Shown here: positions 18,576 through 26,949 of the stretch, in pieces
Layout: the number at the start of each line of letters is the position of its first letter
Position numbering within the stretch: the first letter of the stretch is position 1
Assembly (NCBI GenBank): GCA_964510515.1
Contig: CAZEAU010000017.1
Location: 1 to 58,911, forward strand
From: SURF-21 sp964510515
Lineage (GTDB): Bacteria; Actinomycetota; Geothermincolia; Geothermincolales; RBG-13-55-18
Reading direction: 5' to 3'
Length of the DNA: 58,911 bases
Program-made: the position numbers and the translations under genes
Notes under the pieces: model-generated
The model's input: only the letters and a program-made list of their open reading frames with translations
What the model was told of the DNA's origin: nothing
The model's database searches: none

Positions 18576-19291
18576 TGGCACGTCTGGGGTCAACCCTCGA
18601 AAGTGCCACAAGGTGGCATACCTGGGGTCAACCCTCGAAAGTGCCACAAGGTGGCATACCTGGGGTCAACCCTCGAAAGGGCACACCTGGGGTCAACCCT
18701 CGAAAGTGCCACAAGGGGAGGGTCCAGCAGCAAACATGCAACTGGCGCAACGGCACACTCCGGGCCTGACCCCAGAAGGGACAGAAGTGGCATACCTGGG
18801 GTCAACCCTCGGAAGTGCCACAAAGGGAAGGTCCAGCAGCAAACATGCAACTGGCGCAATGGCACACTCCGGGCCTGACCCCAGAAAGGACAGAAGGGAC
18901 GAATGGCACACCTGGGGTCAACCCAGAAAAGGGACATGGGGAGGGGGCGGCCGTTGCCGGCCGAGCACGGTGGCGGGCGACTGGCGTTGGCGGGCGAGTG
19001 TCCGGCAGCCTGCTCCCGTTGGCGGGAGGTGGCTTTTAGCGGTTGGCTACTGTTGGCAGGCGCATGTTGTTGGCGAGGGACGGCTATTGGAGCCTGGTTA
19101 CCGTTGGCGGGCGAGTGCCGCTGGGGAGCCGCCGCCGAAATGGCGCCTGTGAGGGTTGACCCCGGAAGGGACACCAACGTGCAACTAACGCAATGGCACT
19201 TTCCGGGCCTGACCCCGGAAAGGACAGAAGGGACATGGCGCGTGTGAGGGTTGACCCCGGAAGGGACGATGAGGACAGGGGGGTGTGGTAA
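18576..19291. repeat. Palindromic repeat cluster with a degenerate GTTGGCGGG-rich segment
   Basis: About eight palindromic repeats at 18572-18935 and two at 19148-19270, plus two shortened composite blocks (18707-18785, 18812-18895). Between them, 18945-19140 is a degenerate array of short units around GTTGGCGGGCGAGTG. No gene is supported. Confidence 0.85.
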
Positions 19292-20668
19292 GTGGCGAAG
19301 ATAGAGATAAGGCCTTACGAGGGGATGATCAACCGGGCTATCGAGACCTTTTCCATCGTGGACCATCTGCCAGACGATCTCAGCAACGAGGAGGTGGAGG
19401 GCATGCTCCATCTCCTGCCGGACGACCTGAAAAAGACCATGCGGGGCTTCCTTAACGAGCGCACGAGGAAGACCAGCATCGTCTTCTTCAGGTGCATGAA
19501 CGACTGGCTGAGGGGCGCCCAGCGCACCAGGCGGGAGGGGGGCAAGGTGATACTCATCCCCTTCAACTTCCCGCCGGAAGCGGTGTACATGTTCAAGGGG
19601 GCCTGGCCGGTGACCAGCGAGGTGCTCTCCACCATGGGGGTGCTGGCGCTGGAGGGGCAGGGCGAGCGCTACTGGGATTACGCCATGGGGCTGGGCCTGC
19701 CTGACTCCTCCTGCTCGGCGAACATGATCGAGGTGGGCTCCGTGCTCACCTCGGAGGACTTCACGCCCGACGCCATCATCAGCGACTGCTACGGGTCATG
19801 CGACATCAATTCCAAGACCCACGAGTTCCTGGCCCGCTACATGGACATCCCCCTCTTCTTCGTGGAGAAGCCGGTGGACGACACCGAGAGGGGGGTCAAT
19901 CAGTACTACAAGTACTTCTTCACTATGATAGAGGAGCTGGAGGATTTCATGGGGGAGAAGCTGGACGAGGAGCACATGCGCAAGGTCATCGCCCTGGCCA
20001 ACGAGGCCTCGGAGCTGTACTGGGAGCTGTGGGACCTGCACAAGTTCAAGCCCTGCCCGGTGCCCAATATCTTCTCCCTCATAATCTACGGGACGCGCTT
20101 CACGCAGTGGGGCACGCCCAATGGGGTGAAGCTCATGCAGGCCATGGTGGATGTCGCCAAGCAGCGCCTGGAGAAGGGCGAGTATCCGGCGGAGCGGGAA
20201 GTGGCGCGCAGCATGTGGACCTACACCAGCTATTACTATGACATGGCGGGGCTTTTCAACTGGATGGAGGAGAACGGCATCACCCACCTGGGGGACGGCC
20301 TGGACCTCGTCTTCCCCATCGCCATAGACGATACCTCGCGCGAGACCATGCTGCGGGGGGTGGCGGAGAGCGCGCGCAACATGCCCATGACCCGGCAGAT
20401 GGGGGCCAGCTCCATGTCCCTGCAGTGGCTGGAGGATATCACCTGGGCGGCGCATGAGCTGGGCGCCGACTGCTGCATCTACTGCGGGCATCACTCCTGC
20501 AAGCAGACCTGGAGCTCGGCCTCGGTGGTACGCAGCGAGCTCATGAAGCGCGAGAGGATACCCACGCTCATCCTGCAGGGGGACTCGTGGATAAGGCGCA
20601 TGACGCCCATGAGCGCCCTGCAGGAGTATATAGAGGAGTTCGTGCAGAACGTGGTGCGCAAAACCTGA
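19292..20668 (+). CDS. 2-hydroxyacyl-CoA dehydratase / benzoyl-CoA reductase subunit B-like protein (copy 1)
   Basis: A 458-residue HgdB/BcrB-type subunit, close in length to BcrB/BzdO. Conserved blocks are VILIPFNFPPEAVYMFKGAW, GERYWDYAMGLGLPDSSCSA with the first cluster-type Cys, SDCYGSCDINSKTHEF, and near the C-terminus DCCIYCGHHSCKQTW followed by LQGDSWIRRMTPMSALQEYI, the usual end of this family. It is paralogous to the protein at 23437 along the whole length. It would pair with the 17463 subunit to form the catalytic heterodimer. The GTG start at 19292 is preceded by AGGGGGG. It lies about 700 bp after the first subunit gene with repeats between, so co-transcription is uncertain. Confidence 0.85.
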   Translation: MAKIEIRPYEGMINRAIETFSIVDHLPDDLSNEEVEGMLHLLPDDLKKTMRGFLNERTRKTSIVFFRCMNDWLRGAQRTRREGGKVILIPFNFPPEAVYMFKGAWPVTSEVLSTMGVLALEGQGERYWDYAMGLGLPDSSCSANMIEVGSVLTSEDFTPDAIISDCYGSCDINSKTHEFLARYMDIPLFFVEKPVDDTERGVNQYYKYFFTMIEELEDFMGEKLDEEHMRKVIALANEASELYWELWDLHKFKPCPVPNIFSLIIYGTRFTQWGTPNGVKLMQAMVDVAKQRLEKGEYPAEREVARSMWTYTSYYYDMAGLFNWMEENGITHLGDGLDLVFPIAIDDTSRETMLRGVAESARNMPMTRQMGASSMSLQWLEDITWAAHELGADCCIYCGHHSCKQTWSSASVVRSELMKRERIPTLILQGDSWIRRMTPMSALQEYIEEFVQNVVRKT

Positions 20669-21318
20669 CGGCACTTCCGGGGTCAACCCCCGAAAGGGAC
20701 ACAAGAGATGGCACGAATGGCATTCCTGGTGGCACTCCTGGGGTCAACCCCAAGAAGGGACACGCGAGGAACGCCAGTTATGGCACTCCTGGGGTCAACC
20801 CTCGGAAGTGCCACAAAGGGAAGGTCCAGCAGCAAACATGCAACTAACACAACGGCACACTCCGGGCCTGACCCCAGAAGGGACACGGGGTCAATCCCAA
20901 AGCGTGCCGCGGGGAAAGGGGTGGGCCAGGAACGTGAGGGCCAGGAGGTCGACCTGGGGTCAACCCTCGAGAGGGACACAAGAGATGGCACGAATGGCAC
21001 TTCTGGGGTCAACCCCAAGAAGGGACACGCGAGGGACGCCAGTTATGGCACTCTTAGGGTCAACCCCGGATAGCGCAAAAAGCAACGGCGTCGGCTGGAG
21101 TTGGAGAGGTTGACAATGTGGCACTCCTGGGGTCAACCCCAAAAAGGGACACGCGAGGAACGCCAGTCATGGCACTATTCGGGGCACTTCTGAGGGTTGA
21201 CCCCGGAAGGGACATCGGGGAAGGTTGGTTATGGCACTTCTGAGGGTTGACCCCAGAAGGGACATAAGAGGCAGAGGATGATGGCAGTGCGCGGAGGGAT
21301 CGCACAAGGAGGTAAAGG
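20669..21318. repeat. Palindromic repeat cluster with a third composite block
   Basis: About nine palindromic repeats, the full composite block at 20806-20970, and duplicated spacers (ACAAGAGATGGCACGAATGG at about 20701 and 20979; CGCGAGGAACGCCAGTTATG-like at about 20763, 21029 and 21150). The strong ribosome binding site AAGGAGG of the next gene follows directly. Confidence 0.87.
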
Positions 21319-22110
21319 ATGTATTACGCCGGCATTGACGTGGGCTCGTTGACGGCACAGGCGGTACTGGTCAACGGAAAAGGCATACAGGCATACCACA
21401 GCATGGGGGTCTTGCCCAATCCGGTGCAGTCCGCCAAGGCGGTGGTGGACACGCTTATCCGGGAGGAGAACATCCCCTGGAACGAGGTTAAGTTCTGCGT
21501 CAGCACCGGGTACGGGCGCGAGCAGGTGCAGGCCGAGGGCCTGTCGCAGGACAACATGAGCGAGATATCCTGCCACGGCATGGGGGCGGCGTTCCTGGTG
21601 CCCGAGGCGCGCACGGTCATCGATATTGGCGGGCAGGACGCCAAGGTCATACGCATCGGCCCCGGCGGGGAACTGGCCGATTTCGTCATGAACGACAAAT
21701 GCGCGGCGGGGACGGGTCGCTTCCTCGAGGTGCAGGCGCGCACCCTGGGGCTGTCCCTGGACGAGCTGGGCACGGTGTCGCAGGGGGCGGAGCGCGTGCT
21801 GGAGCTGTCCAGCCGCTGCAGCATCTTCTGCGAGACGGAGGTCCTGCATTACCTGCAGCGCGGGCACTCCAAGGCGGACATCGCGGCGGGGGTCAACCGG
21901 GCCATGGCCGAGCGCGTGGCCGCCCTGGTGCGCCGCGTGGGCCTGGAGAAGGAGGTCACCATGAGCGGCGGCGTGGCCAAAAACGTGGCCGTACGCACCG
22001 AGCTGGAGCGCATGCTCAACGTCAGGCTCATCAAGTACAGCTCGGACTCGCAGATAGTGGGGGCGCTGGGGGCGGCCCTGATGGCCAGGCGCATGGGAGG
22101 GAGCAAATGA
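21319..22110 (+). CDS. ATP-dependent activase of a 2-hydroxyacyl-CoA dehydratase / benzoyl-CoA reductase (BcrA/BadF family), first of a pair
   Basis: 263 residues of the ASKHA (acetate kinase/Hsp70/actin) fold. These activases use ATP to drive an electron from ferredoxin to the catalytic subunits. Phosphate-binding motifs are YAGIDVGSLTAQAV (3-16) and VIDIGGQDAKVIRI (100-113). The subunit-bridging [4Fe-4S] cluster ligands are C128 in NDKCAAGTGRFLEV and C167 in SSRCSIFC. MSGGVAKNVAV is the adenosine motif. The length matches BcrD/BzdP-type activases. The ATG at 21319 follows AAGGAGGTAAAGG, the best ribosome binding site in the region. The stop overlaps the start of the second activase (ATGA). 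Two distinct activases in tandem recall benzoyl-CoA reductases, whereas simple dehydratases usually have one. Confidence 0.92.
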   Translation: MYYAGIDVGSLTAQAVLVNGKGIQAYHSMGVLPNPVQSAKAVVDTLIREENIPWNEVKFCVSTGYGREQVQAEGLSQDNMSEISCHGMGAAFLVPEARTVIDIGGQDAKVIRIGPGGELADFVMNDKCAAGTGRFLEVQARTLGLSLDELGTVSQGAERVLELSSRCSIFCETEVLHYLQRGHSKADIAAGVNRAMAERVAALVRRVGLEKEVTMSGGVAKNVAVRTELERMLNVRLIKYSSDSQIVGALGAALMARRMGGSK

Positions 22111-22877
22111 AATACTTGGGACTGGACATAGGCAGCCTTTATACCAAGGCGGTGGTTATCGACGGCGAAGAGCTGCTGGCGGCGAAGATGATCGACACCA
22201 GCGGGAACATCGCCGAGGAGGTCGAGGCCCTGGTCGGCGAGGTGCTGGCCGAGGCGGGCGTCGCCCGCGACGAGCTGGCGGGCGTGGGCGTCACCGGCCG
22301 CGGGTCGGACATGGTGGAGATAGGGGACGTGAAGCGCGACGATATCTCGTGCCTGTGCGAGGCGGTGAGCCGCCTCACCCCCGGCGCGAGCCTGGTGCTG
22401 GACATCGGGGGGCAGAGCGTCACCTCCATCCTCCTGGACGAGGACGGCGGCGTGGTGGACTTCATGCGCAACGACAAGTGCGCCTCCGGCTCGGGGAAGT
22501 TCCTCACGGTGATGGGAGCGGCCCTCGGCTGCTCCGCGGAGAACCTGGACGAGATGGCCGCGCGCTCCACCAACAAGGTGCCGGTGAGCTCGCAATGCGG
22601 CGTATTCGTGGAGAGCGAGCTCATCACCCACGTCAACGAGGGGGTGGAGCCGGCGGACATCATGGCGGGGATATGCGAGTCGGTGGCCAAGATAATGATA
22701 TCGCAGGCGCTGAAGTTCGGCTTCCAGGACGATTACACCTTCACCGGCGGGGTGGCCAAGTACGAGTCGGTGACGGGGCCGGCGCGGGAGAAGATAAGGG
22801 GCGAGTTCCATCCCTTCCCCTACAACCCGCAGCTGGCTTGCGCCATCGGCGCCGCCATGTCCGCCGAGGAGGACTGA
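22107..22877 (+). CDS. ATP-dependent activase of a 2-hydroxyacyl-CoA dehydratase / benzoyl-CoA reductase, second of a pair
   Basis: 256 residues, the same fold and role as the preceding gene. Motifs are YLGLDIGSLYTKAVVI (3-18), LVLDIGGQSVTSIL, cluster cysteines C125 in NDKCASGSGKFLTV and C164 in VSSQCGVFVES, and TFTGGVAKYESV. In the first activase the ATP-binding aspartate block is GGQDAKVI; here it is GGQSVTSI, so Asp is replaced by Ser in that loop and the two subunits may not be equally active. The ATG overlaps the previous stop by 4 bases and has GGGAGGGAG before it, so the two are translationally coupled and probably form a heterodimer. Confidence 0.88.
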   Translation: MKYLGLDIGSLYTKAVVIDGEELLAAKMIDTSGNIAEEVEALVGEVLAEAGVARDELAGVGVTGRGSDMVEIGDVKRDDISCLCEAVSRLTPGASLVLDIGGQSVTSILLDEDGGVVDFMRNDKCASGSGKFLTVMGAALGCSAENLDEMAARSTNKVPVSSQCGVFVESELITHVNEGVEPADIMAGICESVAKIMISQALKFGFQDDYTFTGGVAKYESVTGPAREKIRGEFHPFPYNPQLACAIGAAMSAEED

Positions 22878-23436
22878 CGCTGCACTTACCACTCCTGGTG
22901 GCACTTCTGGGGTCAACCCTCGAAAGGGACACAAGAGATGGCACGAATGGCACTTCTGGGGTCAACCCTCACTTGTGCCAAAAGGTGGCACTTCTGGGGT
23001 CAACCCTGGAACGTGCCAGAAGCGACGGCGCCGGCTGAAGTTGGGGAGGTTGAGAATGTGGCACTTCTGGGGTCAACCCTCACCCGCGCCAAAAGGAGGC
23101 GGCTGCATGCATGCAACTGATGCAACGGCACCCATCGCACCCCAGGGGGATAAAAAGGAAAGCACAAGGGACGCCATCAACGGCGCGCATGGCATACTCC
23201 AGGGTTGACCCCAAAGGGTGCACTTACAATGGCGCGGGGCGGCCATGACCCTAAAAGGACACGCTACACCCGGGGATGACCCTCGTTAGGGGCGCGCGAG
23301 GAATATCGTTATGGCACTTCGGAGGGTTGACCCCGGAAAGGACAAAGAGGGGCGCCAGTTATGGCATTTCGGAGGGTTGACCCCAGAAGGGACAGAGCGG
23401 GTGGGGCGGGCAGGACACGGTAAAGGAGCGGTGAGC
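22878..23436. repeat. Palindromic repeat cluster
   Basis: About eight copies, several with right arms of other sequence (CACTTGTGCCA, CACCCGCGCCA, GGAACGTGCCA), plus diverged copies around 23180-23300. No gene is supported. Confidence 0.83.
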
Positions 23437-24840
23437 ATGGCTAAGAAACAGGCAAAGGAATACGAGGGCCTCGTCAACCGGACAGCGGGCATCTTCGAGC
23501 TCATGCGGTATTTCCCGGACGAGATGAGCGACGCGGAGGTGGAGGGCATAGTGCACCTCCTGCCCGGGAACATGTCCGCCAGCATCGCCGCCGTCCTCAC
23601 GCCCCGCCTGCGCAAGGCGAGCATGGCCTTCCTCAAGGGCTTCCACAAATGGTTCGACGGCGCCGCGCAGGCAAGGGCGCAGGGCAAAAAGATAATCCTC
23701 GTGCCCTTCAACTTCCCCCCCGAGTTCGTGTACTGTTTCAAGAACGCCTATCCCCTCACCAGCGAGGTGCTCACCGTGGCGGGGCTGGCCGCGCTGGAAG
23801 GACAGGGCGAGCGGTACTGGGACTACGCCATGGGACTCGGCCTGCCCGACTACCTGTGCTCGGCCAACACCATCGAGCTGGGATCCGCCCTGAGCCAGGC
23901 CGACTTCGAGCCCGACGCGGTCATCTCGGCCGCCCCGGGGAGCTGCGACGCCAACTCCAAGATCCACGAGTTCGTGGCCCGCTACATCGGCGTGCCGCAG
24001 TTCCTCCTGGAGAAGCCGGTGGACAACTCCCCGCGGGGGCGCAAAGCCTACCGCACCTATTTCCGCCGGCTGGTCAGGGATATGGAGGAGTTCCTGGGCG
24101 AGGAGCTGAACGAGGAACACATGCGCGAGGTGCTCACCCATGCCAACCAGGCCACGGAGCTCTACTACGACCTCTGGGAGCTGCGCAAGCTCAGGCCCAA
24201 CCCCTGTCCCAACCTCTTCACCCTCTACGTCTACGGGGTGCGCTACGCCCTGTGGGGGAAGGAGGTGGGCACGGGCATCATGCGGATCATGCTCGACATG
24301 GTGAAGGAGCGCGTGGAAAAGGGCATGTACCCCGCGGAGGAGGAGATAGCGCGCTGCTTCTGGATCTACACCTATTATTACTGGGACTGGTACGGCTTCT
24401 TCAACCGCATGGAGGAGCGGGGGATAACCGTGCTGGGCGACCTGCTGGGTTCCTTTTTCTTCCTGCCCATCGACACCTCCAGCATGGAGACCATGCTCGA
24501 CGGCCTGGCCGACACCTGCTGGGACTACGCCATGACCCGCCAGGTGGGGGCGCAGTCCATGTCCGCGCAGTGGGCGGACGATATCGCCTACTGGACCTCG
24601 CAACTGGACGCGGACGCTTGCATCTACTGCGGGCACCACTCCTGCAAGCAGACCTGGGGGATTTTCTCCATGGTGCGCAGCGAGATAATGAAGCGCGCGA
24701 AGATACCCACGCTGGTGCTGCAGGGCGACTCCTGGATAAGGCGCATGACCCCCATGAGCGTGCTGGACGAACAGATAGACGAGTTCGTGAACAACGTGCT
24801 GAAAAGAAAGCGCACCACCCCCGCGGCCACCATCGGCTGA
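23437..24840 (+). CDS. 2-hydroxyacyl-CoA dehydratase / benzoyl-CoA reductase subunit B-like protein (copy 2)
   Basis: 467 residues, paralogue of the 19292 product with the same blocks: ILVPFNFPPEFVYCFKNAYP, GERYWDYAMGLGLPDYLCSA, SAAPGSCDANSKIHEFVARY, DACIYCGHHSCKQTWGIFSM and LQGDSWIRRMTPMSVLDEQI. The start is the ATG at 23437, with AAGGAG 9 nt before it; the frame is open further upstream only through repeats. It could be an alternative B subunit for a different acyl-CoA, or part of a three-subunit complex with the 17463 and 19292 products. It is separated from the activases by a repeat cluster of about 560 bp. Confidence 0.85.
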   Translation: MAKKQAKEYEGLVNRTAGIFELMRYFPDEMSDAEVEGIVHLLPGNMSASIAAVLTPRLRKASMAFLKGFHKWFDGAAQARAQGKKIILVPFNFPPEFVYCFKNAYPLTSEVLTVAGLAALEGQGERYWDYAMGLGLPDYLCSANTIELGSALSQADFEPDAVISAAPGSCDANSKIHEFVARYIGVPQFLLEKPVDNSPRGRKAYRTYFRRLVRDMEEFLGEELNEEHMREVLTHANQATELYYDLWELRKLRPNPCPNLFTLYVYGVRYALWGKEVGTGIMRIMLDMVKERVEKGMYPAEEEIARCFWIYTYYYWDWYGFFNRMEERGITVLGDLLGSFFFLPIDTSSMETMLDGLADTCWDYAMTRQVGAQSMSAQWADDIAYWTSQLDADACIYCGHHSCKQTWGIFSMVRSEIMKRAKIPTLVLQGDSWIRRMTPMSVLDEQIDEFVNNVLKRKRTTPAATIG

Positions 24841-25343
24841 CCGCGCCATCCCCCGTGGCACTTCCGGGGTCAACCCTCAAAAGTGCCACAAGGGATGGCA
24901 CGAATGGCACTTCTGGGGTCAACCCTCACCCGTGCCAAAAGGTGGCACTTCTGGGGTCAACCCTCACTTGTGCCAAAAGGAGGCAGCCGCAGGCACGCAA
25001 CTGATGCAACGTTACGCCTCGGGCTTGAACCCCAGAGGGGATAAGAAGGAAAGCGCAAGGGACGCCATCAACGGAGCGCATGGCATACTCCAGGCTTGAG
25101 GCCATCAACGGAGTGAGTGGCACACTCCGAGATTGACCCCCAAGGGTACATTTACAATGACGCGGGGCGGCCATGACCCTAAAAGGACACGCTACACCCG
25201 GGGCTGACCCTCGTTAGAGCACGCGGGGGACATTGTTATGGCACACTCCCGGGTTGACCCCAGAAGGGACACACTTGCAAGGAACGCGCGAGGAATATCG
25301 TTATGGCACTTCGGAGGGTTGACCCCAGAAGGGACATAGGGCG
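24841..25343. repeat. Palindromic repeat cluster
   Basis: About six palindromic repeats (24853-24985 and 25220-25335) flank a segment (24980-25220) that is a diverged duplicate of 23090-23300 (both contain AAGGAAAGCACAAGGGACGCC-like and GGGGCGGCCATGACCCTAAA stretches). No gene is supported. Confidence 0.82.
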
Positions 25344-25997
25344 TCAGGGCTTAGCGGCGCGGTAGAGAAAGACGCTGCCCAGGGGAGTGGGGATGTGCCG
25401 CGTCGTCTCCACCCTCGCATACCCGGCGTCCTCCATATACACCGGCAGCATCCCCCGCACGCTGTCGCTGGTTGTCTCGAACCCGTCGAGCAACTGCACG
25501 AGGAAAAAGCCCAGGCGTAGCGGGAAGTTGGGCGGTTTGCCCCAGTCGGCTACATGCAGCTCCCCGCCGGGCTTGAGGATTCGCAGCACCTCCGCCAGCG
25601 TACGGCGCTTGTTCTCCGGGGTGAGGTGATGGAAAAGGAAGCTGGAGACCACGCAGTCGAAGGAGGTGTCCTCGTAAGGCATGTCGCAGGAGAGTCCACG
25701 GTCGAGCTTCAGCTCCACACCTCGCCCGGCTGCCTTCCTGGCGGCGATGGAGAGCACTCTCTCGTCGGCGTCGAGCCCGGTTACATCGATGTCGGGGTGC
25801 GCCTCCAGGATCATCAGGGTGAGCGTACAGGTGCCGCATCCCAGGTCCAGCACGCTCTGCCCCGGGGCGAAGCCCGCCTGCGCGACGAGGGCGCGCTTGA
25901 AGGTCTTCTCCCGGCAGGTCCACGCCACCACGGGGTCGTAGAGGGCGGTAAAGGCCTCGAAGCGCGCGGCGTGGCTGTAAGTGGCCTCGCTCTCCAT
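25344..25997 (-). CDS. Class I SAM-dependent methyltransferase
   Basis: 217 residues with the Methyltransf_11/UbiE-type Rossmann fold: motif I VLDLGCGTCTLTLMIL (about 49-64), the acidic end of strand 2 in VTGLDADERVLSIA, motif II-like YEDTSFDCVVSSFLFHHL and motif III LRILKPGGELHVADW. The protein is soluble with no anchor. The substrate cannot be told; the family includes quinone, lipid and small-molecule methyltransferases. The ATG at 25997 (MESEATYS) is preceded by AGAGGAGACGCTT. It is monocistronic, convergent with the repeat cluster on one side and with a tandem array on the other. Confidence 0.85.
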   Translation of the reverse strand: MESEATYSHAARFEAFTALYDPVVAWTCREKTFKRALVAQAGFAPGQSVLDLGCGTCTLTLMILEAHPDIDVTGLDADERVLSIAARKAAGRGVELKLDRGLSCDMPYEDTSFDCVVSSFLFHHLTPENKRRTLAEVLRILKPGGELHVADWGKPPNFPLRLGFFLVQLLDGFETTSDSVRGMLPVYMEDAGYARVETTRHIPTPLGSVFLYRAAKP

Positions 25998-26083
25998 AAG
26001 CGTCTCCTCTGCTCCGGCAGCAGCGTCCCGACAGGGGCAATTGTAACATGGGGCCAGCCCTTTACACGTATCATTCCTCCCGC

Positions 26084-26495
26084 GGACAGTGTGTAGTAAG
26101 CACCCGATTCCCCGGTTTTGAGTATGGATGAGCCCCTCTTCTCCCCCGTGGATGGGACGGCGAGAGCCCCCTATTTATCCCCGGCGGACAGTGTGGAGTA
26201 AGCACCCGATTCCCCGGTTTTGAGTATGGATGATCCCCCCTTCCCTCCCGTGGATGGGACGGCGAGAGCCCCCTATTTATCCCCGGCGGACAGTGTGGAG
26301 TAAGCACCCGATTCCCCGGTTTTGAGTATGGATGATCCCCCCTTCCCTCCCGTGGATGGGACGGCGAGAACTTCCCTATTCCTCCCGCGGACAGTGTGGA
26401 GTAAGCACCCGATTTCCCGCTTTGGAGTATGGATGAGCCTCTCTTCTCCCTCGTGGATGGGACGAAGAGAGCCCTCTATTTCTCCCCGACTGACA
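26084..26495. repeat. Tandem repeat, four units of about 102 bp
   Basis: Units start at 26084, 26186, 26288 and 26389 with GGACAGTGTGGAGTAAGCAC. Each carries CCCGGTTTTGAGTATGGATG and CGTGGATGGGACGGCGAGAG. Units 2 and 3 are nearly identical. The sequence is unrelated to the palindromic repeat. Confidence 0.9.
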
Positions 26496-26930
26496 GGATG
26501 GGGAGGGCTCCCCTCCCGCTCTGGGATATAATTTAATACTGGGATGGGTAGAGAGCCCCGCGGGATGAACGGGCCCGGAACAAGAAATGAGTCCCAGCCG
26601 ACGAACGGGCCCAGGAGGGCGAGAGAGCCGTAGGGGATGAGCGGGCCCGCCGGAATAAGAAGCAGGCCCTGCGGGATGAACGGGCCCGGAACAAGAAATG
26701 AGTCCCAGCCGACGAACGGGCTCAGGAGGGCGAGAGAGCCGTAGGGGATGAGCGGGCCTGCCGGAACAAGAAGCGGGCCTCAGCGAACAAACAGGCCCCA
26801 GCGAACAAACGGGCCCGGGGTGAGAGAGCCCCGCGGGATGAACAGGCCCGTAACAAGAAGCAGGCCTCAGCGAACAAACAGGCCCCAGCGAACAAACGGG
26901 CCCGGGGTGAGAATAGCGCTCGGAAGGACG
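26496..26930. repeat. Second tandem array, units of about 111 bp, degenerating toward the kinase gene
   Basis: GGGATGAACGGGCCCGGAAC occurs at 26562 and 26673, and a variant at 26834. The units are filled with GGGCCCG-type palindromes and ACAAGAAGCGGGCCTCAGCG stretches. An AT-rich stretch GATATAATTTAATAC (26524-26538) just before it could hold a -10 element, but no -35 is convincing. No gene is supported. Confidence 0.8.
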
Positions 26931-26949
26931 AGGAGCAGGGGGGGGAGGC

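Noticed and set aside
16657..25340. Many short frames with recurring SGVNPRKCH and LGSTLESAT strings
   Set aside because: These are the translated palindromic repeats in different frames and not a protein family. Automatic annotation may wrongly list them.
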